DNA of 6,986 nt, from the NCBI GenBank assembly GCA_039936235.1, contig JBDTIS010000084.1:1-6986 (forward strand). Direction: 5' to 3'. The DNA comes from CAHJXF01 sp039936235. GTDB lineage: Bacteria > Pseudomonadota > Gammaproteobacteria > Burkholderiales > Burkholderiaceae_D. This document shows, piece after piece, positions 1 to 6,460 of the stretch. A program made the position numbers and the translations under genes. The stretch's first letter is position 1. Each line of letters begins with the position of its first letter. Under the pieces are notes generated by a model. That model worked only from the letters and a program-made list of their open reading frames with translations. It did not search any database and had not been told where the DNA came from.

Positions 1-360
1 CGCGAACATCCGCCGCACGACGTTGCCCTTGCCCGGCCACGGCTCGGCACGGACGATCGCGCCGGCGCTTCTCGCGACCGCCGATGTGTCGTCGGTGGAG
101 CGGTTGTCGTAGACGAAGATGCGCGCGGTCGGCAACGCATTGCGAAAGCCGTCCACGACTCGGGCTATGGACAGCGCCTCGTTGTAGCAAGGCAGCACCA
201 CCGCGATCTCGAGCCCCGCGATGAAGCGGTCGAGTTGCGTGGTCGTCATCGCGGCATTCGCGAGCGACGCGTCGAGGCTGTCGGGCGGAAGCAACTCGGC
301 GTCGGTCGGCGATCGATCTCTCAACGACGCGATCGGGACCGTGGATGCGAGCACGGTCAT
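1..360 (-). CDS. GT2-family glycosyltransferase, polyprenyl-phosphate sugar synthase-like (C-terminus cut by window)
   Basis: Translating the minus strand from 360 gives 120 open codons that run off the window edge. The GT-A nucleotide-sugar fold begins near residue 51 with IAVVLPCYNE (the PCYNE loop is at 57-61). It continues with YDNRSTDDT (84-92, nucleotide-binding Asp) and GKGNVVRRMFA (110-120), a block typical of DPM1-like GT2 enzymes that make dolichyl- or polyprenyl-phosphate sugars. The metal-binding DxD motif would lie just outside the window. The start at 360 overlaps the ligase stop as ATGA and has a GGGGAG Shine-Dalgarno 8 nt upstream. The internal ATG at 249 (residue 38) has no convincing ribosome site. 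The upstream start leaves about 50 residues of low-similarity N-terminal extension. Being last in the visible chain and coupled to the ligase suggests a role in the same glycoconjugate pathway, at the cytoplasmic membrane face. GT2 membership is sure; the polyprenyl-phosphate acceptor is inferred. Confidence 0.88.
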   Translation of the reverse strand, partial: MTVLASTVPIASLRDRSPTDAELLPPDSLDASLANAAMTTTQLDRFIAGLEIAVVLPCYNEALSIARVVDGFRNALPTARIFVYDNRSTDDTSAVARSAGAIVRAEPWPGKGNVVRRMFA

Positions 361-1775
361 TCGAGGATCTCCCCGGTCTTGACGACCCTCGCTGGCCTCG
401 CGTAAGCGCCATGCCCCCGCCAGTTGTCGGGTCGCCGTGGCGATGGCCGCATCGGCTCGTCGATCGCGTCGTCGCTGACGACCACGGAACCGAAGCGATC
501 GCGGCGCGCGAGACGGTCGGATCGTGCCGATGGAACCTGCGTCTTCTGGGTGGCCAGCACCAGCGCACGCGTCGCGACGACGATGACCGTGATGTAATAC
601 GGCACGTCGAAATACGCGAGACTGAGGAACGCGCCGCCGACGCCGTAACCGACCATGCTGACCTTGACCATGTCCATCAGGCTCCCGACCCAGTCGAGTT
701 CCGGAACGCCATTGGCCTTGCGCTTCGCATCGGTCGCGGCCCTCCACGTGAACGCGCCGATCGCCATGAACAAGAACAGCCCGATGAAGCCGTGCTCGGC
801 CATCACCTGAAAGTAGATGCTGTGCGCAGCGTGGACGTCCAGCGGATTGGGCGCGTACTTGCCGAAGATCTCGTAGTCGTAGATCTCGAAGCCGCCGCCG
901 AACAGCCGGTCCTTCGCGAGATTGAACGCCATCCACCACGCGTTGATGCGGCCCTGTGCAGACGAGTCCTGGTCATAACTCTCGATCGTTTGCATCCGGG
1001 TAAACCACTCGGTCGGCATGAAAGACAGCATCAGGACGCCGGCCGCGATCAGCATGAAGCCCATGGTGAACTTGTTGCGGCTCTTCCACCACAAGAACAC
1101 GGCCATAGCGGCGATCGCGAGCAACGCGCCGCGCGAGTGGCTGCCGATGGCAGCGAGCGCGGTCAGCCCCATGACCGCCGTCATGCCCCACTTCTGCCAC
1201 TTTTTCCTGAACCGGATCTGCACGTAGCGCATCAGCGGGATGGTCATCACGAACGCGAGCGCAACCTCGTTGTTGCCTTCGATGAACGAGCCTTCGGGTC
1301 CCCAGACGAGAAAGTTGCCGCCGTGCGCCAGCGTGAACAGGCCGCCCTTCGCGCCGTAGAACGCGAGCGAGAACACGATCGTCCACACCATCCAGTGGAT
1401 CTGCTTCTTCGTGTGGATCACCGTCAGCGCGACGAACGTCATCAGCATGATCTTCATCACGCGAGACCACATGTCGTAGCCCGATCCTTCGTGGAAAGGG
1501 AACAGCGACGAGAGGCAGATCCACATCGTGAACAGCGCGAGCGCGACGACCGGCGGCGTCAGCGTCAGGCGCCGCTCCTCCTTGGTGATGAACAGCGCGA
1601 TGAAGGTGATGCCCGCCGTAGCCGCAGCGAACTGCAGGTCGTACGCGAAGCCGTAGGTGAGGCGGTGCGGATTCATCACGCTCAGCCACACCCACATGAT
1701 CACGCCGAGCGAAGGCTTTTTCAGCATGAAGGGCACGCAGGCGAGGAAGAAGACCACGAGGGCGATGTCACGCAT
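357..1775 (-). CDS. O-antigen-ligase-like membrane protein; putative O-glycosylation ligase, exosortase A system-associated
   Basis: This is a 472-residue polytopic inner-membrane protein with about ten hydrophobic segments between residues 3 and 408. The N-terminal block WLSVMNPHRLTYGFAYD (30-46) is what I recognise from the exosortase A-associated O-glycosylation ligase family. Wzy_C/WaaL-like features follow: GSFIEGNNE (162-170), SHSRGALLA (212-220, with the Arg typical of these ligases), then a large predicted periplasmic loop (about 255-325) with SAQGRINAWW (272-281) and a His-containing HAAHSIYFQVMAEHG (315-329), comparable to the catalytic loop of O-antigen ligases. Such enzymes move a glycan from a lipid-linked donor to a protein or lipid acceptor in the periplasm. 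The acceptor here cannot be read from sequence. The ATG at 1775 has GGAGA 5 nt upstream and lies 18 bp after the flippase stop. Residues after about 412 form a hydrophilic, Arg- and Pro-rich tail of about 60 residues that looks like an addition to the core fold. Confidence 0.9.
   Translation of the reverse strand: MRDIALVVFFLACVPFMLKKPSLGVIMWVWLSVMNPHRLTYGFAYDLQFAAATAGITFIALFITKEERRLTLTPPVVALALFTMWICLSSLFPFHEGSGYDMWSRVMKIMLMTFVALTVIHTKKQIHWMVWTIVFSLAFYGAKGGLFTLAHGGNFLVWGPEGSFIEGNNEVALAFVMTIPLMRYVQIRFRKKWQKWGMTAVMGLTALAAIGSHSRGALLAIAAMAVFLWWKSRNKFTMGFMLIAAGVLMLSFMPTEWFTRMQTIESYDQDSSAQGRINAWWMAFNLAKDRLFGGGFEIYDYEIFGKYAPNPLDVHAAHSIYFQVMAEHGFIGLFLFMAIGAFTWRAATDAKRKANGVPELDWVGSLMDMVKVSMVGYGVGGAFLSLAYFDVPYYITVIVVATRALVLATQKTQVPSARSDRLARRDRFGSVVVSDDAIDEPMRPSPRRPDNWRGHGAYARPARVVKTGEILE
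369..374 (-). promoter_or_regulatory. Ribosome binding site GGGGAG of the GT2 gene
   Basis: GGGGAG lies 8 nt before the ATG at 360, inside the ligase tail. It is the main reason for preferring this start over the in-frame ATG at 249, where the upstream bases (GCGAATGCCGCG) give no good match. Confidence 0.55.
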
Positions 1776-1780
1776 GGCAT

Positions 1781-1785
1781 TCTCC
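1781..1785 (-). promoter_or_regulatory. Ribosome binding site GGAGA of the O-ligase
   Basis: GGAGA sits 5 nt before the ATG at 1775, in the 18-bp gap after the flippase stop. It supports the start that begins MRDIALVVFF, as expected for the family. Confidence 0.65.
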
Positions 1786-1793
1786 GATGGCTC

Positions 1794-3308
1794 TCATGGA
1801 GCCGACGCCGGCACGCGCAGGTGGCCGAACTTGCCGGGAAACAGCAAGGTCAGCGCCTCGATCGTCGCGACGCGATTGATCAGCCAGGTGCAGGCCGCGT
1901 AGGTCAGCGCGCCGCAGGTCACGAGCAGCGCGAATTTCGGGACGTCGGACAGGCCGGGCACGAGTTGCCGCAGTCCTTCGACGACCACGAACATCAGCGC
2001 CGCGCCGGTCATCGGGCGCCAGATCTCGGTGAAGACACCACGCATCGACAACCCCAGGATCGGTAGCGCGCGGAACATGTTGAGCATGAACAGGATCGGC
2101 GTCACCACCAGCCACGCGACGCTGAGCCCGCGGATGCCGTAACGCGAACCGACATAGAAAAGCGGCGGCGCCACGAAGGCGCCGATCACCGTGGTCCACG
2201 TTACGATGTCGACACGACCCATGCTCATCACGGTCGTCGACACGATCGAGCCGATCATCCGGAACGGGATCGTCAGCGCGACCAGCGTCAGTGGCAGGAT
2301 GGATGCCGCCCAGGCCGGCCCGATCGCCACCTCGACCAACTCGGGCGAGACCGCGCCGATACCCCACAATACCGGGAAGGTCACGAAGGCCATCAGCCGC
2401 ACACCGAGCTTGGTGTTGTGGGCGACGGCGCGTGGATCGTGCTGGATCTTCGAGAATGCGGCGAACGCGACGCTGTTGATCATGCCAGCCGCGCGCTGCA
2501 TCGGCAGCGATGCGAGATGCACCGCGACCGAATAGAACCCGAGCGCCTCGATGCCGAGAAACTTGCCAGCGATCAGGACGTCCGCTTGCGATGACCAGTA
2601 CCAGACGATGCGGCTCACCAGGATGTTGCCGCCGAAACGCCAGAGGCGTCGCGATCCCTTGAATCGGAATGACGGCCAGTAGAATGTCGTGGCACTCGCG
2701 AACAACATAACGGCGCGGACCGGATTCCCCACCAGACCCCCGAAGATCAACGCCCATGCACCCAAGCCGTTCAGCGCAAACGCCAGGATTGCGAGATTCT
2801 GGACGATGCCCGAAACGATCTCGATGCGGGCGGAGGTCCGGAAGCGCATCTCGCGCTGCAGGAGTCCGCTGAAGACCGGCGTCATGCCAGTGCCGATGAA
2901 GGCCAGCGAAGCGACGCGGGTCATGTCGGTCAGTTGCGGTTCGTGGTAGAACGCCGCTATCAGCGGCGCCGCCGCGATCAGCGCCACGCAGATCAGCCCG
3001 TTCACGATCAATGCCGCGCCGAACGTCTGGCGGATTTCCGATTTTTCGAGCGTCGGCGACTGTACGATCGACGAGCCGAAACCCATCTCGCCGAGCATCC
3101 CTAGAAACATGAAGATCAGGGTCAGTATCGCGACGAGGCCATAGTCGGCCGGTACGAGCAGCCGCATCACCAACAGCGTGATCGCCCAGCTGATGATCTG
3201 GCCGCCGAACTTGGCGATCGCCGACCAACGCAGCGCCGACATCACCTGCGCCTTCATGCCGCCCTCGGGCGATTCGGGGGCCACGACGACCTCGACGACC
3301 TGGCTCAT
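1794..3308 (-). CDS. Wzx-type oligosaccharide flippase (MOP superfamily polysaccharide transporter)
   Basis: This is a 504-residue integral membrane protein with about a dozen hydrophobic helices, the expected size for polysaccharide-transport (PST) members of the MOP superfamily. Landmarks are the amphipathic start SALRWSAIAKFGGQIISW (24-41), RLLVPADYGLVA (49-60), GFGSSIVQSP (76-85) and FGGNILVSRIVWYWSSQAD (225-243), followed by LIAGKFLGIEALGFYS (245-260). This arrangement is typical of WzxC/AmsL-like flippases. Its expected role is to move undecaprenyl-PP-linked oligosaccharide from the cytoplasmic to the periplasmic leaflet, where the following ligase could use it. The ATG at 3308 overlaps the methyltransferase stop as ATGA and has AAGGTGG 4 nt upstream, so it is preferred over the internal Met at residue 18. 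The first about 22 residues are soluble and acidic. Family assignment is firm; the substrate is unknown. Confidence 0.93.
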   Translation of the reverse strand: MSQVVEVVVAPESPEGGMKAQVMSALRWSAIAKFGGQIISWAITLLVMRLLVPADYGLVAILTLIFMFLGMLGEMGFGSSIVQSPTLEKSEIRQTFGAALIVNGLICVALIAAAPLIAAFYHEPQLTDMTRVASLAFIGTGMTPVFSGLLQREMRFRTSARIEIVSGIVQNLAILAFALNGLGAWALIFGGLVGNPVRAVMLFASATTFYWPSFRFKGSRRLWRFGGNILVSRIVWYWSSQADVLIAGKFLGIEALGFYSVAVHLASLPMQRAAGMINSVAFAAFSKIQHDPRAVAHNTKLGVRLMAFVTFPVLWGIGAVSPELVEVAIGPAWAASILPLTLVALTIPFRMIGSIVSTTVMSMGRVDIVTWTTVIGAFVAPPLFYVGSRYGIRGLSVAWLVVTPILFMLNMFRALPILGLSMRGVFTEIWRPMTGAALMFVVVEGLRQLVPGLSDVPKFALLVTCGALTYAACTWLINRVATIEALTLLFPGKFGHLRVPASAP

Positions 3309-3958
3309 GACGCCACCTTGCGGACCTGCGCGAACAGCACCGGGACCGCGAAGTTAGCGTCGCGCATCGACTCGACCGAAACGACCTCGAAAGTCCGCGC
3401 GAGAAAGCGGCGCAACGACGCGGCGTCGTAGCGGATCACGTGCTCGGGCTCGTCGATCGGGCCGAGGCAGTCGTCCGGCACGAAGATCAGCGCCCTGCCT
3501 CCCGGCTTCAGCACGCGGTCGATCTCGTGCGCGAAGCGGCGGCGGCGGATCACGTGCTCGAGCACCTGCGACGCGATCACCACGTCGAAATGCGCATCGG
3601 GGACGCACAGCTCCGGCAGTTTGCCCTGCCACATCGCGATGCCCTCGGATCGCAGACGGGTGACCGCGTAGTCGGAGATCTCGAAGCCGTGCAGACGGTC
3701 GTAGCCATGCGTCGCAAGGCGTCGAAGAATGCTGCCGTTGCCGCAGCCGACATCGAGAATCGCGTCGTCACTTCGGGTCAGCGCGAGGATACGCTCGACT
3801 TTGGTCGGCCAGTCACGCGCATCCCAGGTATTCGCCAGCTGTTCGTCCCAGTACGCCGCGTCGTTGCCGGACAGACCGGCATTCGCAATCAGGTGATAGG
3901 CCAGCGGAAAGCGATCCGACACGACCTTTCGGACCCGCCATGGCAGCAGCGCTCTCAT
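3305..3958 (-). CDS. Class I SAM-dependent methyltransferase
   Basis: This is a soluble Rossmann-fold methyltransferase of 217 residues. SAM-binding motif I is LDVGCGNGS (68-76). The acidic residue contacting the ribose is E93 in GFEIS. The post-II strand is FDVVIASQVLEH (124-135) and motif III is VLKPGGRALIFVP (149-161). This matches the Methyltransf_11/23-type families that methylate small molecules or sugars. The first about 50 residues, with WDEQLANTWDARDWPTKVERI, are a cap typical of stand-alone sugar or lipid methyltransferases rather than rRNA enzymes. I chose the ATG at 3958, which overlaps the upstream glycosyltransferase stop as ATGA and has AAGGTG 5 nt upstream. A GTG at 3973 would add five residues but lies on the ribosome site. 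Sitting between a glycosyltransferase and the flippase, it plausibly O-methylates a sugar of the lipid-linked oligosaccharide; this is inference, and the substrate is unknown. Confidence 0.9.
   Translation of the reverse strand: MRALLPWRVRKVVSDRFPLAYHLIANAGLSGNDAAYWDEQLANTWDARDWPTKVERILALTRSDDAILDVGCGNGSILRRLATHGYDRLHGFEISDYAVTRLRSEGIAMWQGKLPELCVPDAHFDVVIASQVLEHVIRRRRFAHEIDRVLKPGGRALIFVPDDCLGPIDEPEHVIRYDAASLRRFLARTFEVVSVESMRDANFAVPVLFAQVRKVAS
3313..3319 (-). promoter_or_regulatory. Ribosome binding site AAGGTGG of the flippase
   Basis: AAGGTGG lies 4 nt before the ATG at 3308, within the last codons of the methyltransferase gene. With the ATGA overlap it supports the full 504-residue product rather than a start at residue 18, and it suggests translational coupling. 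Confidence 0.65.
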
Positions 3959-5163
3959 GGCTGCACCTTGCACGCGAGGTCCATCGAGCGGGCGAGCAGC
4001 AGCGATTCGAACAGGCGCTCCTGTCCGCGACTCGTCTCGTCCCAGCTATAGCGTTCGGCATAGCGACGCGTCGCCGCGCGGTCGGGAGGATCGGCGAAGA
4101 GTGCGCGCAGCGCGGCCTCGATCGCGCGTGGCGAACGCTCGTCGATGATGCGGCCGGCCTCGGGCGACGTGACGATCTCGGGCACGCCGCCGACATTCGT
4201 CGCTACCACCGGCGTGCCGCACGCCATCGCTTCGAGCAGTACATTGGGCCAGCCCTCGTTGGACGACGCCAGCACCAGCACATCAGACGCGGCGTACAGG
4301 GACGCCAGCTCGTCGTGCGCCTGCTGGCCGAGGAAACGAACGCGGTGCGCGACGCCGAGCGCCTCGGCATGCGCTCTCAGAGCCCGGTCCTCGCTGCCGC
4401 CACCGACGATCAGCAATTGCGCATCCGGCAACCCGGCGATCGCCTCGATGACGAGGTCGTGCCCCTTCGCCGCATGAAGTCGCCCGACCGACACCACCAC
4501 CTGCGACGTGGCCTCGATGCGATGGCGGCGCCGGGCCTCGACGCGATCGAGCGGCGTGAAGCGTTCCGCATCGACGCCGTTGCGCAGGACGACCACCCGG
4601 CTCGCATCGACGCCGAGCGCGAGCAGTTCGTCGTGCAGCGCGCGCGAGACCGTGACGAGGCGGCCGGCGACGCGCGCGGCCCACAGGATCGCGCGCCGCG
4701 AGACCGGCTGCTGAGCGATGAGGTTGATGTCGCTGCCGCGCGCCGTGATGACCAGCGGCAGCTTGAACCATCGCGCCAGCATCGCGGCAGCCACGCCATC
4801 CGGGAAGAAATAGTGGGCATCGATCGCGTCGAAGCGCTCGCCGCGCTCGATCAGTCGAGCGATGGCGGCCCGGGCGCCGATGGCCATGGTAAGCGGGGCG
4901 AAAAGCGCACCGATCCCCGGGATCGTCGGATAGCGGGGATGCAGGATCTCGATGCCGTGCCGCTCCTCGCTACGCGGCACGCGGGCGAATTCCGCGAAGC
5001 GTCCGAAGACCGGATTCGCCGATGGAAACCACGGCACAGGAGCGACGACGATGGCCGACGTATGGCCGGCCGCGACGAGGTGAACGAGGCGGTTTTCGAC
5101 GAATACACCGTGCCCCGGATTGACCGCGTTCGGATAGAGCGACGTAAAGGTCAGCAGATGCAT
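3955..5163 (-). CDS. GT4-family glycosyltransferase (complete EX7E motif)
   Basis: This is a 402-residue GT-B retaining glycosyltransferase. The N-terminal acceptor domain opens with HLLTFTSLYPNAVNPGHGVF (2-21), in which LTFTSLYPN and the Gly-rich loop are hallmarks of a GT4 subgroup common in exosortase-type polysaccharide loci. It continues with DAHYFFPDG (115-123) and TARGSDIN (140-147). The C-terminal nucleotide-sugar domain has VVSVGRLHAAKGHDLVIEA (223-241), an intact EX7E catalytic pair (E303 and E311 in NEGWPNVLLEAMACGTPVV) and GGVPEIV (325-331). It has no signal peptide and should act on the cytoplasmic face, adding a sugar to a lipid-linked chain. The ATG at 5163 shares one base with the TGA of the preceding gene. 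A GTG directly before it (5166) would add one residue and give a GTGA overlap, and sequence alone does not separate the two. Donor and acceptor sugars cannot be assigned. Confidence 0.92.
   Translation of the reverse strand: MHLLTFTSLYPNAVNPGHGVFVENRLVHLVAAGHTSAIVVAPVPWFPSANPVFGRFAEFARVPRSEERHGIEILHPRYPTIPGIGALFAPLTMAIGARAAIARLIERGERFDAIDAHYFFPDGVAAAMLARWFKLPLVITARGSDINLIAQQPVSRRAILWAARVAGRLVTVSRALHDELLALGVDASRVVVLRNGVDAERFTPLDRVEARRRHRIEATSQVVVSVGRLHAAKGHDLVIEAIAGLPDAQLLIVGGGSEDRALRAHAEALGVAHRVRFLGQQAHDELASLYAASDVLVLASSNEGWPNVLLEAMACGTPVVATNVGGVPEIVTSPEAGRIIDERSPRAIEAALRALFADPPDRAATRRYAERYSWDETSRGQERLFESLLLARSMDLACKVQP
3964..3969 (-). promoter_or_regulatory. Ribosome binding site AAGGTG of the methyltransferase
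   Basis: AAGGTG lies 5 nt before the ATG at 3958, inside the 3' end of the upstream glycosyltransferase gene. It favours that ATG over the GTG at 3973, which is upstream of the site. The same hexamer with the same 5-nt spacing precedes the next gene, the flippase. Confidence 0.65.
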
Positions 5164-6425
5164 CACGCGTACTTTCGCCTGGCGATGTCTGCCGGCGCGC
5201 CGTCGACGGCATCGACCGGATCAGCGGCAATCACGTCGTCCGACCGCGCGGGCGCCACGATCTTCCCGCCAGTGCCGCCCAGCAGTTCCTCGAAGAGCGC
5301 GGTGACGCGCTCGGCATTGCGTGTCCACGTCAGGCCCTGTTCGCCGATCGTACGACGGGCTCCGTCGGCCATGCGCGCCCGCAACGCGTCGTCGAAGGTC
5401 AGCTTCTCGATCGCGGTGGTCAGACCTTCCGGATCCTTCGGATCGAACAGCAACGCGTTGACGCCGTCGTCGAGCACCTCGCGGATGTTGGGCTGGTCGG
5501 GCGCGACGATGGCGCGTCCGAGCGCGAGGTATTCGAACAGTTTCAGCGGCGACGCATACGACACGACCGCGGGTTGCAACGCGATGTCGAAGGTCGACAC
5601 GTAAGTCGGGATCTCTTCACGCGGGACGATGCCGGTGAAGACGACCCGCGACGCGATGCCGAGCGCGGCGGCCTGCGCCTCGAGCGCTGCGCGCGCTGGT
5701 CCTTCGCCGACGACGAACAGCATCCGCGGATGCTCGGGGCCGTCCTTCGCGATCGCCGCGATCACGCGGTCGAGTCCGTGCCAGTCACGGACGAAGCCGG
5801 TGAAGCCGAGCACGATGCGGCCGTCGAGCTTCCAGCGTTCGCGGACGGCTTGCGTGTCGAAAGGCCCCGCGAAGTGTTCAAGGTTGATACCGTTCGGGAT
5901 GATCTCGATGCGCCGGTTCGGGTCCGCGGTCTCGCGAACGATGGCGGCGAGCGCGCGCGTGACCGGCAGCAGCACGTCGGCGCCGCGCCACGCCGCGAGC
6001 TCACTGGCTCGCGCGAGTCGGTCGAGCGCGATCCCGTCGAAAAGCTTGCGCTCCGCATAGATGGGCGCGTTGATCTCGAGCAGCATCGGCAGCCCGAAGC
6101 GTCGACGAATACGAACGCCGGCGGTGGAGAACAGGTTGTAGCGCTCGTACAGCACGTCAGGCTCGAACGCCGCCATCGCACGGGCGAGCCGATGGTAGGC
6201 ATGGATGCCATAGGCCCACTCGGCGAGTTCGTACAAAGCCTGCGGCATGCTGCGCTTGAGCCACGCGACGAGGCCAGCGTCCGAACCGAACTCGGCGCTG
6301 TCGACCGCGTTCGGTCCCACCACCAGCACCTCGTGCCCGAGTCCGCGCAACGCGCTCACCAGCTCCTCGAGGTGCACGTACTGCCCGTCCTTGGAACGGA
6401 TGCGATGGTGATAGAGAATCTTCAT
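5163..6425 (-). CDS. GT4-family glycosyltransferase (degenerate EX7E motif)
   Basis: This 420-residue GT-B glycosyltransferase begins KILYHHRIRSKDGQYVHLEE (2-21), with the usual donor/acceptor cleft motif SKDGQYVH in the first loop. VLYERYNLFSTAG (91-103) and LLEINAPIYAER (115-126) are the acceptor-domain blocks. IIPNGINLEHF (175-185) leads into the donor domain: GFTGFVRDWHGLDRVI (207-222), VVGEGPAR (238-245), and SPLKLFEYLALGRAIVAP (292-309). E298 matches the second Glu of EX7E, but the first position (290) is Tyr. Residues 383-420 form a loose acidic/Ala-rich tail. From memory, proteins with this N-terminus recur in XrtA-linked exopolysaccharide clusters. The ATG at 6425 is the only start that keeps the first beta strand. 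It has no purine-rich ribosome site; instead a GC hairpin lies just upstream. It follows the amidotransferase by 35 bp and overlaps the next gene. It probably adds a sugar to a lipid-linked intermediate. Confidence 0.92.
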   Translation of the reverse strand: MKILYHHRIRSKDGQYVHLEELVSALRGLGHEVLVVGPNAVDSAEFGSDAGLVAWLKRSMPQALYELAEWAYGIHAYHRLARAMAAFEPDVLYERYNLFSTAGVRIRRRFGLPMLLEINAPIYAERKLFDGIALDRLARASELAAWRGADVLLPVTRALAAIVRETADPNRRIEIIPNGINLEHFAGPFDTQAVRERWKLDGRIVLGFTGFVRDWHGLDRVIAAIAKDGPEHPRMLFVVGEGPARAALEAQAAALGIASRVVFTGIVPREEIPTYVSTFDIALQPAVVSYASPLKLFEYLALGRAIVAPDQPNIREVLDDGVNALLFDPKDPEGLTTAIEKLTFDDALRARMADGARRTIGEQGLTWTRNAERVTALFEELLGGTGGKIVAPARSDDVIAADPVDAVDGAPADIARRKYA

Positions 6426-6460
6426 GTCGAGCGGCGAGCCGCTGCGTCAGCCGCTGCCGG
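6426..6460 (-). repeat. Intergenic spacer with 9-bp direct repeat and short hairpin
   Basis: This is the longest gap in the window. On the coding strand it holds two copies of GCAGCGGCT spaced 12 bp apart. The second copy continues into an inverted repeat, AGCGG-CTCG-CCGCT (6443-6430), which ends 4 nt before the GT4 start codon. No T-run follows, so it is not a typical terminator. It occupies the place where a Shine-Dalgarno would be expected. In GC-rich DNA such a short hairpin can arise by chance. Confidence 0.4.

Noticed and set aside
345..2066. Long plus-strand open frame (573 codons) antisense to the O-ligase and part of the flippase
   Set aside because: Its product is rich in Arg, His, Asp, Glu and Gln with no recognisable domain, as expected from reading GC-rich genes backwards. 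The minus-strand genes show clear family motifs and operon overlaps over the same bases.
1768..3228. Second minus-strand frame of 486 codons overlapping the flippase
   Set aside because: It is an Arg/Asp/Gly-rich out-of-frame product over a clear membrane transporter with a good start and ribosome site. It has no hydrophobic pattern of its own.
3940..5604. Plus-strand open frame (554 codons) antisense to the methyltransferase start and GT4 genes
   Set aside because: Composition is again Arg/Asp/His/Ala-rich, with no domain and no ribosome site. It spans two well-supported opposite-strand genes.
6426..6460. Intrinsic terminator after the amidotransferase
   Set aside because: The stem is only 5 bp and no U-run follows; the next start codon comes 4 nt after it.
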